Shown: positions 53,648 to 64,000 of the stretch, one piece after another
Position numbering within the stretch: the stretch's first letter is position 1
Layout: every line of letters starts with the position of its first letter
Source of the DNA: Bursaphelenchus xylophilus
Lineage: Eukaryota; Nematoda; Chromadorea; Rhabditida; Aphelenchoididae
Direction of reading: 5' to 3'
Assembly (NCBI GenBank): GCA_904066235.2
Contig: CAJFCV020000001.1
Span: forward strand, 14,503,291 to 14,567,290
Length of the DNA: 64,000 nucleotides
Program-made: the position numbers and the translations under genes
The notes under the pieces: model-generated
Told to the model about the DNA's origin: nothing
The model's database searches: none
Seen by the model: only the letters and a program-made list of their open reading frames with translations

Positions 53648-56600
53648 ATGAGGAATTTGCACTTGTATAAAGTGATAGAAACGTCGTCAGATGAAGTTAA
53701 ATTGCAAACCAAAGGTAAGAGTTTGTTGAATATTTAGTTTTCTTTCTTTAGAAGCTTCCCACTTCACGGTGGACACCAGAACGGGACAGATATTCTTCAT
53801 AACACAAAAGAAGCTGATCGGAGTGCAAAATGGTCAAATTGTAAGTAAAACTCTTTGTTGATCTTTACGAATTTAGTCTCATTTTGAAGCCACTAACTCT
53901 CTCTAACTGATGCTGTCTTGAATTTGTTTCAAAGACTTTGTTTTTGTTGAGTTTTGACTTGATCTTCTCCTTGACCTCATGTACAATGTAAATTAATGTT
54001 TTATACTGAATTTTCAGACCTCTGACTACGAATTTGACTCTTCAATAGCACACGAGGGCCCTGTGGTATGTTTTGATTACCTTCCCGACACGGACGAGCT
54101 CTTTTGGATCTATCAAAATGGACATTGCTTTAGGATGAGTGTCGAGGAATGGGAAGTAAGTCATTTTGATCATTTTTATTCCTTCTTTAGGCGGTTGAAG
54201 ATACAGGAGTGCTGTTTGAGCCAGCCTGGGGTGCTGCGTGGTCTCCTGGATATCAGAATCTCGTGGTTGTTACCGAAAATACAGTTTTATTGTTGTCCAG
54301 AGAGCTAGATGTGGTCTCCGAAGCCGAAGTCCGCCCGAATTACGCTGGAAAAGGTGAGAAGCTCCTCTGAATAACTGTGTTCCGTCTTTAGAAGAGCTGC
54401 AGACGATTGGATGGGGATCGAAAGAGACGCAATTCCAAGGTTCGGCCGGGAAATCGGCTAGAGAAGTGGCAGATAGAGATCGACAGCTAACTCAAATCCT
54501 ACCTTATGACCAAGAAAAATTCAAAACATTGGTTAGATGGCGAGCTGATGGTCAGATCATCGCAATTTCGAGTGTGGAACAAGTTGAGAATGGAAATTTT
54601 GCAAGAAGAATTCGAATTTGGGATGGTGAACTTAATTTCTTGGCGTTATGTGATCCGCTAAGTGGAATTGAGCCGACTTTGGAAGTTCTGTAAGCTTTTG
54701 AAACATTTTTGAATTGATTTTTAGGCAGTCTGCTCGATTTTTATCAAATTTTTGCCATGGATAATATAAAATTTTGTCGAAAGTTGAAAGAAATGTGGAT
54801 TAAAATAATTTGATGTCTGAAAATAATTTTAATTCGTATTTCAGGCCATCACGGAACCTCTTTGTCACCTCCAGAACCAATATTGATAATCAAGTTCGAT
54901 CTCTCTGGTTCTACGAACAAAATGGCCAATACCGTCGACATTTTGAGGTCCCAAACTCGAATAAAATGCATCTAAAAACTATTCAAACCAATTGCGATGG
55001 ATCAATTTTGGCGTTGGTGTTTGAAAAAGAACAAAATCGAAGTGAATGTAAGTATTTGAATTTAGTTTTTTGATTTTTAGTGCAATTCTGGACAATGAGC
55101 AATGCCCAATGGACACAGAAGTTGACCTACCGCTTCGAATGTTCCATTATTTATACGATTTTTTCGCAAGAATTCGCATCCAACTTCCAATTTATGACTT
55201 CAGAAGGCGTCACGGTGTCATTTGATATGGGATTCGCCTACAATTCGGAGAATGGAAGAGTTGTCAGTGTTAATGGAGGTATATTTTGTGTTTTTATTAC
55301 GATTGTGGGGTATTTTTATTCGATTTGAAAAGAAACCCAATGATAATTGCGCACAGTGCAGTGAAATATTTTTTCGCACAGTGCATTTTTTGAGGTTTGT
55401 TTTGCACTGTGCGGAAATTGTCGCGACAAAGAATCGTGAAAGTGAGCGCACGGTGCAATTGGAAATCTGTTTTTGCACAGTGCATTTTTTGAGATTTGTT
55501 TTGCACCGTGCGAAAAATGTCGCGGCTTTTTTTTTGCACTGTGCGGAAATTGTCGCGGCTTTTTTTTGCACTGTGCGAAAAATGTCGCGGCTTTTTTTTT
55601 GCACTGTGCAAAAGTTATCGCGACAAAAAAATGGTGAAAGTGAGCGCACGGTGCGATTGGAAAGCTGTTTTCGCACAGTGCATTTTTTGAGGTTTGGTTT
55701 GCACTGTGCGAAAAATGTCGCGGCTTTTTTTTTGCACTGTGCAAAAGTTTTCGCGACAAAAAAATGGTGAAAGTGAGCGCACGGTGCGATTGGAAAGCTG
55801 TTTTTGCACAGTGCGGGCAATTTTGTGGGTTTTGCACTGTGCAAATGCAAATGATTTGATTTTTGGGATTTTTCACATTGCGCATGGATTTGAAATTGGT
55901 TTTTATGGCTTGAAATTGATATTTGGAATATTTTGAAGAAATTTTTAGATTTTTTAAGTTTGAATGCGTCATCATGACGGATTTTTTGAAGAAAATAAAA
56001 AAAATTGGTTTTTAAAAAATTGTAAAATACGTAAAATTGAGGATAATATATAATATTATGGGTATTCAGAATCTTTGTTTTAGACATTTTACGGCTGACC
56101 GACCTGAACAAAGCCCCCATCCCACCGCCAATGTCCCATTATCAACACCAACTTGAGTCCCCAATATCCAGCATTTCCTTGGATAAGAATGGAGTAATAT
56201 CGATTTTGGATGCTGACTGGAACCTGAAATTGTGTAAGGCAATCTTTTTTGAAGGGTAAAACACATAATTTCTTCGTAGCTTGAAGAAAAAATTTTGAGA
56301 TTTTTTGATTTTTTTTTGTCTGAAATGTACCTTTTTATTCCGATAGTGTCAGTAGAATGGAAAGAAAAAGAAGTTATCACGGCTGGAGAGGACAAAATCT
56401 CGGACTGCGACTTTGTCTACAATGTTAAAGTAGTGGATTCCAAGAAAATTTCGTTTATTTCTCTGAAAAACGGGGAATATAAAGTTGAAATTGTTGATTT
56501 GGACTCGAAACAGAGAAGGTAAGCGATATTTGTGGGATTTTTATCGAAAAAATTGAAGAAAGTAGCAATTTGATAGGAATTTCCAAAAAATCCGTCATGA

Positions 56601-59600
56601 TGACATGTTTATTTGGCCGAATTTTGAAGTGATTTTTTGAAAATGTCATAGGTTTGGGCATAAGTTGTTTGTTGTATTTTTGTCGGATAGTTTTTACAGC
56701 ATAACTTTCCGTTTTTGGACGGTTTTTTCATCAGGATGACGGATTTTCTGGAATTTTTTGATTTTGCCAGTTTTGGCGGGAATTTTGAATTTTTTTTTTG
56801 TAAAATACGTTCGTAGAAGGTGGTTTTGTATATCTATGACAAATTTTGCGACTTCCAGAGCTTTGGCCGCCTTCTCAGAGCCGATTTTATATCAACATGT
56901 TGATGGTGAAGATGTATATGCGATCACGGAGAAAGGCCGGTGTTTTGTGAAGAAACTGCAAGAACAGAGCCCGAAGATCTTGTTCGAAACGAATCTCGCC
57001 GACTTTTTCAATTGGACCTACATTGGAAATGGGGTAAAAATTTTGGACCAAGTGTAATATAAAAAGTCTCGAAATTTTAGGTTTTTGAACCAACAAAAGA
57101 TAAATTCTTGATGTATATTCTTTCAGAGACTCCTAGGAATCTCACCGAACTTCAATCTCTACGTAAATGATCAATCTCTCGTCCAAAATTGCTCAAGTTT
57201 CTCACTGAACGGGAATTTGTGCTTATTTACGACTTTTGAACACAAATTGCATGTCCTGGATGTGTGTAGTGAAAAGAAAAAACCCGATGAAGGTAGGTGG
57301 TGGATTTTGGAAGGGGTTTTGGACGTTGAAATTAGGTTTTTTGGGAGATTTATATTGTTTTAGGTAATATTTGGAGTAAAATAATGTTTTTAGACCAAAT
57401 TTTGCGGTTTTTTCAAGGAAAATGGTGTTTATATAGGGTGTAGGATAAATTTAGAGTCTAGTTTGGGGATTTGGAACGTGAATTTGTGTTAATTTAGAGA
57501 TTTTTTATCTAAAATAATATTTTTTTTCTAATTTTCCCAAATTTAGGTCGAAAAGTGGAGCGTGGAGCCGTCGTCGTTGGCCATGAAGGCCAGAACGGCA
57601 CAAAATGTTGGCTGCAAATGCCCAGAGGCAACCTGGAAGGCATCCATCCGAGATTTTTAACTTTGACTACATTAAAACAACTTTTGGACAACAAAAAGTA
57701 CCTCGAAGCCGCGATTCAGATGAGAAAACACAGAATCAACATGAATTTGATCATTGATCATGATCAGCAAGCATTTTTCGACAATGCGAAAGAGTTTTTG
57801 GACCAGTTTTCACCCCATGTTGAACTACACATAGACATTTTGCAACTGATTATTCTGGGGTTGGAAGAGGAAAACTGCACGAATACGGTGTTTAGGTAGG
57901 TTGAGTGGGCTCTGAAGGGGATTTTTAGCATAAAATTTGAGTTTTTTTTTGGAAATTTTTTTTTTTAATTTTACTACTTTTTTAGAGAGCATTATGAAGA
58001 GCGTCCAAAGTGCCCCGGGAAGGTCGAAAAAGTCGCCACGGAGTTGGAAAAAGTGATCAGAAAGAAGCTGGATGCAACAGAGAAGAATGAGATGTTGTAC
58101 TTGACATTGTTGTCTTGCTTGGTCCGAAAAACAACCAAAAACTCGGCTACAACTGCTCTGTTGGACCTAAAAGAGAGGAGTAGTAAAGGTAAAAATGGAA
58201 TTTTTAGGGTTTTTATTTTTTTGCTGTGATTTTTTTTGTTTTTATTTTTGCACAGTGCAATTTTTTGGATGTTGGGTTTTGCACAGTGCGAAATTTTTGG
58301 ATTTTTGTTTTTTTGCACTGTGCAAATAAGAATTTCAATTTTTTGCACAGTGCAATTTTTTGGATTTCAATTTTTTGCACCGTGCAATTTTTTGGATTTC
58401 GGTTTTTGGCACAGTGCGAAATTTTTGGATTTTTGTTTTTTTGCACTGTGCAATTTTTTGGATTTTGGTTTTTTCGCACTGTGCGAGTTTTTGGGTTTTA
58501 TTTTTGCACCGTGCAGTTTTTTGGATTTTGGTTTTTTTGCACAGTGCGAAATTTTTGGATTTGGGGTTTGCACTGTGCAAGTTTTTGGCTTTTATTTTTC
58601 CACAGTGCGAAATTTTTGGATTTTGTTTTTTTGCACTGTGCAAATAAGAATTTCAATTTTTTGCACGGTGCGAACTTTTGGTTTTTCGCACTGTGCAATT
58701 TTTTGGATCTTGATTTCTGCACTGTGCAGATTGAGAGTTTAATTTTTTTTTTGCACAGTGCGGAGATTTTGTTTTTGCACTGTGAAAAATTTTAGTTTTT
58801 TGCACCGTGCAACTTTTCGGATTTTGGTTTTCGCACTGTGCAAAATGAGAGTCAGTTTTTTTTTGCACTGTGCGAAATTTTATTATGGATTTTTTAAGAT
58901 TTTTTTTGATTTTTTTCAAAGCACAGTGCAGATTGTTTTGAAGAAAAATTTAGGTCTTCTTTTTAACTAAAAATCCGATTTTCAGTCTCCTCCGCCGATG
59001 AAAGGACCCGCTTACTTTCGTCGAGTCTCCGCCACCTCAGCTACATCGTCGACCCGAACCAACTGTTCGAAGCGGCCCTCCGAACATTCGACCTCAATAT
59101 CTTGTCGATGATTGCCGATAAACTCCAAAAAGACCCCAAAGAATACATCCCGTTGATCAAGCGCCTAAAAGGACTCGAGCCGGAAAATTATCGACGATTC
59201 CATGTCTGTCTGCTGCTGGAAGATTGGCCTCAAGCCCTGGATTACATCAGCAAGGTGCCAGAGAGGTTTGAGGAATGCTGCGAACACATCAAACAGTATG
59301 GACTCTATGCGAGAGCCATCAGGTTGTTCAAGGGATCGGACAAGTATAAGGTGAGATAAAAGTGGTTTTTGATGGGGAGGATCGGTGGTATAAGGCGGGA
59401 AAGGGGTGTTGTTGGAAAGAATATAGAATAATCTTGACTGATGTTGAGCTTTTTTATTGATTCAGAGTAAAAGAAATTCATTTTGGCCATTACTTTGGAA
59501 TTTGGTCAGGTAGGTGTAGGATGAGATAAAGTTGATGAATGATGGAGAAGGTGGATGGTATAAGCCGGTAAAGTGGGGTTCTTGGATAGAATAGAGAATA

Positions 59601-62233
59601 ATCTTGATTGATGTTGGGATTTTTTTATAAATTTGGGACAAAAATGATTCATTTTGACAATTTTTTGGGGATGTGGTCAGCTAGGTATAGGGTAAGATAA
59701 AGTTGATAAATGATGGAGAAGATGGGTGCTAAAAGGCGGGAGAGTGGGGTTATTAGAAAGAATAGAGAATTATCTTGACTGATGTTGAGCTTTTTTATTG
59801 ATTTAGGGCAAAAGAAATTCATTGTGACAATTTTTTCTGGAATGTAGTCAGCTAGGTATAGGGTAAGATAAAGTTGATGGCTGATAGGGAAGATGGATGG
59901 TAAAAGACCGGAAGAAGGGGTTGTTGGAAAGAATAGAGACTAATCTTGCCTGGCATAAAGTTTTCAAATAGGTTTTTGGGCAAAAAAAGGTAATTATGAG
60001 GGATTTTTTGGAACATGAGCAATGTGATGGTAACTGCGTAATATTGATGAACGATGGGGAAGATGGATGGTGTGATGAATGAAATTGGGATTGTTGGAAA
60101 GCCCAAGGGCTGTTCTTGAAGGGATGAAGATTTTGGTTTTTATTTGGGGAAAAAATAAGTCATTGTGACGGGTTTTTTGGAAAGTGATCGGATAAGTGGA
60201 GGGTAAGATAAAGTTGATGAATGGGGGGAAAGATGGATGGTTTTGAGAATGAAATTAGGATTCAGGGAAAGGCTGAGGGCTGTTCTTTGAGATTATGATG
60301 TTTTTGATGTCAAATTTTTAATAAATTTGTCACTATGACGGATTTTTTGGAAACATATTTTTTTGAAAGGGGGTTACAAATGATGTTAAAACTTGATAAT
60401 AAAGACACAAATATCAGTCTCTTGGAGTGTTTATAGCCTTTTGTATCTGATTTTTACTTTTTTCAAAATTCAAAATTTTCATTTTTCAGGAGATTTGCGC
60501 CCTCTCCGCCGATTTCTACTACAAAAAAGCCAAGTTCACGGACGCCGCATTCCTCTACAAAAAATCGGAACAGTTCGAAAAGGCCCTGCAGGCATTTGAA
60601 AGCGCCCAAAACGTCGAAGATTACTGTAATTTGTACGAAGAAATTGGGACATTACCGAAAACACGGTTCGAGTTGGGCCTGAAGAAGATGGCTGTTCAGC
60701 TGGAGCAAAAAGGACGGACTGAGGAGGCGGCCGAAGCGCTGATTCGATTGGAAAAAGAAAAATCCGCGACCGAAAATTTTGAGAATTTCGAAAAAATCGC
60801 ACAACTTTTGGCAGCGGCCGGGAAATGGCGAAAAATTGTGGGATTGGGGAGGAGAATACCGGAGGAAATCAAATTGTCCATTTTTACAATGAAAGTCGAC
60901 CAACTTGTGACTTTGTTTTTGAGTCAAACACATCAGATCCAAGAGCATCAAACTCGGCTGCTGGAGCTCCGCGAATCCAAACAGAAGCACCTGAACGCGT
61001 GGATTGAAGCCCAGGGCGACGAGGCGTTCGACTGCGCCCAATCCGAGACCACCAGCATCGCGTCCAGCATGATTTCGCAGGCCTCGAGAATGTCCTCCGC
61101 CTCGAGCAGAAGACGGAAAAATGTGGGTGAAACGAGGAGTAGAAGTGGGGAGTTTGCAGTGATTCGGAGAGATTAAAGTGTAATTAGAGAGGGTAGAGTG
61201 GTGAGAGATTTGAATTTTGAGTTGGAAAAATTTTATGGCCTGATTTTGAGATTTTTTGGCGATTTTTGACGATTTTTGGTAATTTTTGGCAATTTTCAAG
61301 GAAGTTTGGAGAAAATCAGGGTGGATTTGGATGTTTTAGGAAGTTTGAAGACTTGATGAAGTTTTAGGGAACTGGTTTTGAAGTTTTGAAATTTTTTAGG
61401 CGACGGAATTTGAGATTTTTTACGATTTTTAGGAATTTTTGGAGATTTTTGACGATTTTGAGTGAAAATAGAATGAAAATAGCTGTGTTTTTGATGAAAT
61501 AGATGTGAATTGGACTAGAGAGAGATATGGGAGAATTCTAGATTTTTGTTGATATCTTTTTATACCTAATTTGACCTTTCCGACCTTATTTTAGGTAATA
61601 ATCTGATCAAAAATAAAAATTTTTATTTCTAGGTGGACAAGAAGAAGTCCGTGATCAAAAAAGGAAGTCAATACGAAGATGCCGCTATTTTGCTGGCCCT
61701 AAAGTCACTTTATCAGAATGTGGATAGTAATCAAGGTACGTTTTTTTAGAAAAATTTTAAAAATTTGACTTTTTTTGTCAATTTTTGATAAAAAAACATT
61801 AAAACTTGCGTTTCAGAAGAAGTCTCAGAGCTTCTGAGAGCTTTAGTCGACATGGATTTGCTTGCCGAAGCTTCGAATTTGCAGGAAACGTTCGAAAATT
61901 TGATCAATATGTGTAATTCGAAGAAGAACAGTATATGGCCCGAGTATTTGAAGGCCAAAGACCTGCCCGGACCGATTTTTGAGACGGTAGGAACATTTGC
62001 TATTTTTTGTTTTGTCAAAAAAGAACGATTTTTGACGATTTTGGACATATTTTTTTGCAATAAGTACAATATATTTTTTTTTCGATTTGAAAAATTTTCA
62101 GTTCCGCTGCGAAGACGGAATCGTCCGCCTCCCCGAAGCCAACTCAATGCCACCGAGATTTCAACTCACCGAAGAGCTGATGCCACCTAAAATACGGACC
62201 AATTTTTCGTGGAAATTGGACATGTTACAGTGA
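53648..62233 (+). CDS. elpc-1: Elongator complex protein 1 (ELP1/IKAP)
   Basis: Scaffold of Elongator, which modifies wobble uridines of tRNA. Eighteen exons: 53648..53714, 53752..53840, 54018..54155, 54191..54353, 54392..54689, 54845..55047, 55081..55278, 56084..56233, 56347..56518, 56859..57033, 57127..57292, 57547..57895, 57986..58188, 58986..59350, 60490..61122, 61633..61735, 61817..61986, 62102..62233; phases close to 1257 residues (human 1332). Landmarks: start MRNLHLYKVIE, WGSKETQFQGSAGK, the N-terminal WD40 propellers, LQMPRGNLEGIHPR, AAIQMRKHRINMNLIIDHD, QKDPKEYIPLIKRLKGLE, TPR-like helices (AAFLYKKSEQFEKALQAFE), the Ser-rich SSASSRRRKN basic segment and the tail PPKIRTNFSWKLDML. It follows the MEK5-like gene by 94 bp. 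Introns 7 and 13 carry GCAC-N-GTGC clusters, intron 14 a separate tandem array. Confidence 0.97.
55350..55852. repeat. GCAC-N-GTGC cluster 14 (ELP1 intron 7)
   Basis: About 20 copies. Spacers GGAAATTGTCGCGGCTTTTT, GAAAGTGAGCGCACGGTGC and GCATTTTTTGAGGTTTGTTTT repeat, giving a higher-order unit of about 150 bp twice over. Confidence 0.92.
58249..58930. repeat. GCAC-N-GTGC cluster 15 (ELP1 intron 13)
   Basis: About 30 copies with spacers AATTTTTTGGATTTNGGTTTT and AAATTTTTGGATTTTTGTTTT, pitch about 22-25 bp. No GTCGC companion word is seen here, unlike most clusters. Confidence 0.92.
59355..60350. repeat. Tandem array in ELP1 intron 14, unit about 170 bp
   Basis: Five or six decaying units with GATAAAGTTGATGAATGATG, GGAAGATGGATGGT, GTTGGAAAGAATAGAGAAT and TTGACTGATGTTGAGC. 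There are no GCAC-N-GTGC words. Confidence 0.85.
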
Positions 62234-62661
62234 AAATTTTGTTATTTTTTTGTTGATTGTTCTCAGTTTTTGTTGATTTTTGCAAGTTAAAACCGGTTAT
62301 ATTGTTTGAGAAAGGATTTGAGACCCTTTTTACTTGGTTTCAGACCATGAAATATCAGTTTTTACCTTATTTTAGGCGATTTTAGGTCATTTTTGGGGAT
62401 TTTTTGGGATTTTTAAAGATTTTGTTGTATGTTTGGGGTTAATATTGATGTTTATGATGAGACGGACCTCATGGCATATTTTGATATATGATGGAGGCTG
62501 TAACGGACGTTTTTTATATTGATTTAGCTCTTTTATCGCCATTTTTACCTTATTTTAGCCAATTTTTTGCGATTTTGTCGTTTAACCCCTCGTTTTTTGC
62601 CGTGTAATCGGATTTCAGATACGTAGTATGAAATGGCGCGTATTTTAGAACCCACGGAACA
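62234..62661. other. Gap between ELP1 and the KRTCAP2-like gene
   Basis: 428 bp of T-rich sequence, longer than a usual operon gap. An acceptor-like GCGTATTTTAG ends 13 bp before the downstream ATG, fitting trans-splicing of the next gene. Nothing else is recognisable. Confidence 0.4.
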
Positions 62662-62782
62662 ATGCCAGACCATCCCCGCAGCGCTCTTTTGTCGGTTTTG
62701 GGCCTCAGCGCCGTTGCTGTTGTCAGCCAGATTTTCAAAGGCTTCCTGGCCGATTCCCAGCAAGGAACGCTGATTGGCGGAG
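62662..62782 (+). CDS. First exon of a KRTCAP2-like (oligosaccharyltransferase subunit) gene
   Basis: The exon encodes 40 residues, MPDHPRSALLSVLGLSAVAV then VSQIFKGFLADSQQGTLIGG, and ends at GTATGTGG in phase 1. The hydrophobic helix followed by a short polar stretch and an IGG/QGG turn resembles the start of KRTCAP2, an accessory OST subunit in the ER membrane. No later exon is visible before the window ends, so the gene is partial and the assignment tentative. Confidence 0.45.
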
Positions 62783-62875
62783 GTATGTGGAGCGGTTTTG
62801 GGGCTTGTAGATGATTTTGGAAGTTTGATTTTATTGATTTGGCCGAGTTTTATTTGATTTTCGGAGGAAATTGAA

Positions 62876-62920
62876 ATTGCACGGTGCGGAGAGAAAAAGG
62901 TGGAATTGCACAGTGCAAAA
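62876..62920. repeat. Two GCAC-N-GTGC words (GCACGGTGC, GCACAGTGC)
   Basis: An isolated pair in the intron after the KRTCAP2-like exon, spaced about 40 bp; the rightmost copies in the window. Confidence 0.8.
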
Positions 62921-63298
62921 AGGTTTTGTTTGGAATAAATGTGAATAGTAGGAAAAAAAATTATGTTAAAATACGAGTAGTCGAATTTGACTTTTATTTT
63001 TTTTTTATTTTTTCCCCAGTTTTGGGACGAAAATAAAATTGCACTGCACTGCGGGTCGGGTCAAGTTTTTTTCATGTGGTGGTCAAGTCTTTCCCCTAAT
63101 ATTATTTTTTCCCCGAAATTCAGACTGTTATATGGGAGGTTAATCAAGGTAAATCTGGTCAGTTCTTGTTGATTATTTCAAGAACAAGTCTTATTCTATT
63201 TTTAGAAATCAAATTTGATTGAATTACGGTGTGGGTTTGCCTCAATTTTTAGCATTCTTTGGGGGTATGTATTCTATACCTAAATGATCAATTGTGAG

Positions 63299-64000
63299 AC
63301 AGTTTCAAGTCTGATTTACGATATCGTTTCCATTTCACCTTCGGACGTACGCCACCTGTCCAATAAAGGTAAGTAACTGTGAATCTGGTAGTCCGTTTTT
63401 TAGTAATTAAAGATTTTGTATATTATTCTAGGTTATTCAGAAAATTTTGTACGGGATTTGCCTGGTTTTCCCTCAAAATCACGTCCAACATATTAATTTT
63501 ACTGTCCTAACCACGTTTTCCATCACCAGAGGTCTTCACAGATGTGATCCAGACGTTATACGTTACAGGGATCATGTATAACATCCGCCTGAAAAAAACG
63601 CTAGATTGGTCTCAAACACATTTTTGCTTCGCTTGATGATCCTCGAAAGTATTTTCTTTGATTTTTATGAAAATTCCGCATAGTTTGGGCGTTGAATTTC
63701 ATCTCTACCTAAAATCTGCATCAACTTTGCACACAAAGAAAAAGTCTAAAAGAGAAGGAGAAACCTGTCCACTTACGTTTTTATAGGCACTAGAGACCAA
63801 TATTACGCTAAATAATCTAATCCAGGCCGAAAACTTGGCAAATCTCAACAAAAATCTTCAAAAGTACCTAGTATAATATACAAAATCTTTAATTACTAGA
63901 AAACGGACTACCAGATTCACAGTTACTTACCTTTATTGGACAGGTGGCGTACGTCCGAAGGTGAAATGGAAACGATATCGTAAATCAGACTTGAAACTGT
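63299..64000. repeat. Foldback element cut by the window end
   Basis: Arms 63299-63432 and about 63866-64000 are near-perfect inverted copies (ACAGTTTCAAGTCTGATTTA and its complement, CGGACGTACGCCACCTG inside). The loop is about 430 bp and has no open frame of note. The outer boundary on the right is outside the window, so no target duplication can be seen. Confidence 0.85.

Overview
This window is nuclear DNA of a nematode. The evidence is a FHOD formin, a CCK-like NLP-12 neuropeptide precursor, an EPG-8/ATG14 homologue, introns ending in TTTTCAG, gene starts just behind splice-acceptor-like sites (expected of spliced-leader trans-splicing), and two same-strand gene pairs only 82 and 94 bp apart, as in nematode operons. 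Exons are moderately GC-rich and introns AT-rich. Introns range from 34 nt to about 1.7 kb. The species cannot be named from the sequence.

Layout. 1-4160 (+): 3' half of a FHOD formin. 5282-11978 (-): the deubiquitinase USP5. 12318-14267 (+): ATG14/EPG-8 of the autophagy PI3-kinase complex, divergent from USP5. 14470-15925 (-): proteasome ubiquitin receptor Rpn10. 16690-17905: a large DNA palindrome. 18709-19601 (+) an unknown gene, then 19684-23531 (+) an SLC35F-type transporter (candidate operon). 23581-27218: a duplicated block, an unknown minus-strand gene and a small secreted cysteine-rich peptide gene. 27969-32591 (-): a secreted Thr-rich pepsin-like protein with an altered catalytic motif. 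36216-42366 (+): an SLC17-type transporter. 43365-44728 (-): nlp-12. 45712-46645 (-): the NEDD8-conjugating enzyme UBE2F. 46998-48912 (+): eIF3i. 49171-50398 (-): a four-helix membrane protein. 50877-53553 (+) a MEK5-like kinase, then 53648-62233 (+) ELP1 of Elongator (candidate operon). 62662 onward (+): first exon of a KRTCAP2-like gene. All gene models were joined by hand; splice phases close without a frameshift in each. Three genes (USP5, Rpn10, UBE2F) belong to ubiquitin or ubiquitin-like pathways, but they do not form an operon.

The most striking feature is not a gene. From about 26.7 kb rightward, many long introns and some intergenic stretches are packed with a 9-bp palindrome, GCAC-N-GTGC, usually with T or C before and A or G after. 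By eye I count roughly 400 copies. About one is expected by chance in 64 kb, because eight bases are fixed. I saw none in any exon and none in the left 26 kb. Spacers are 10-60 bp, differ from cluster to cluster, and often carry a second short word, GTCGC/GCGAC. The word is constant while its surroundings change. This looks like a propagating or selected protein-binding site rather than one satellite. Other long introns hold their own tandem arrays (about 115-175 bp units), and a second dispersed word, (C)AAGTGTAATATAA, marks the left half. Foldback and MITE-like elements (piggyBac-like TTAA, mariner-like TA) are common.
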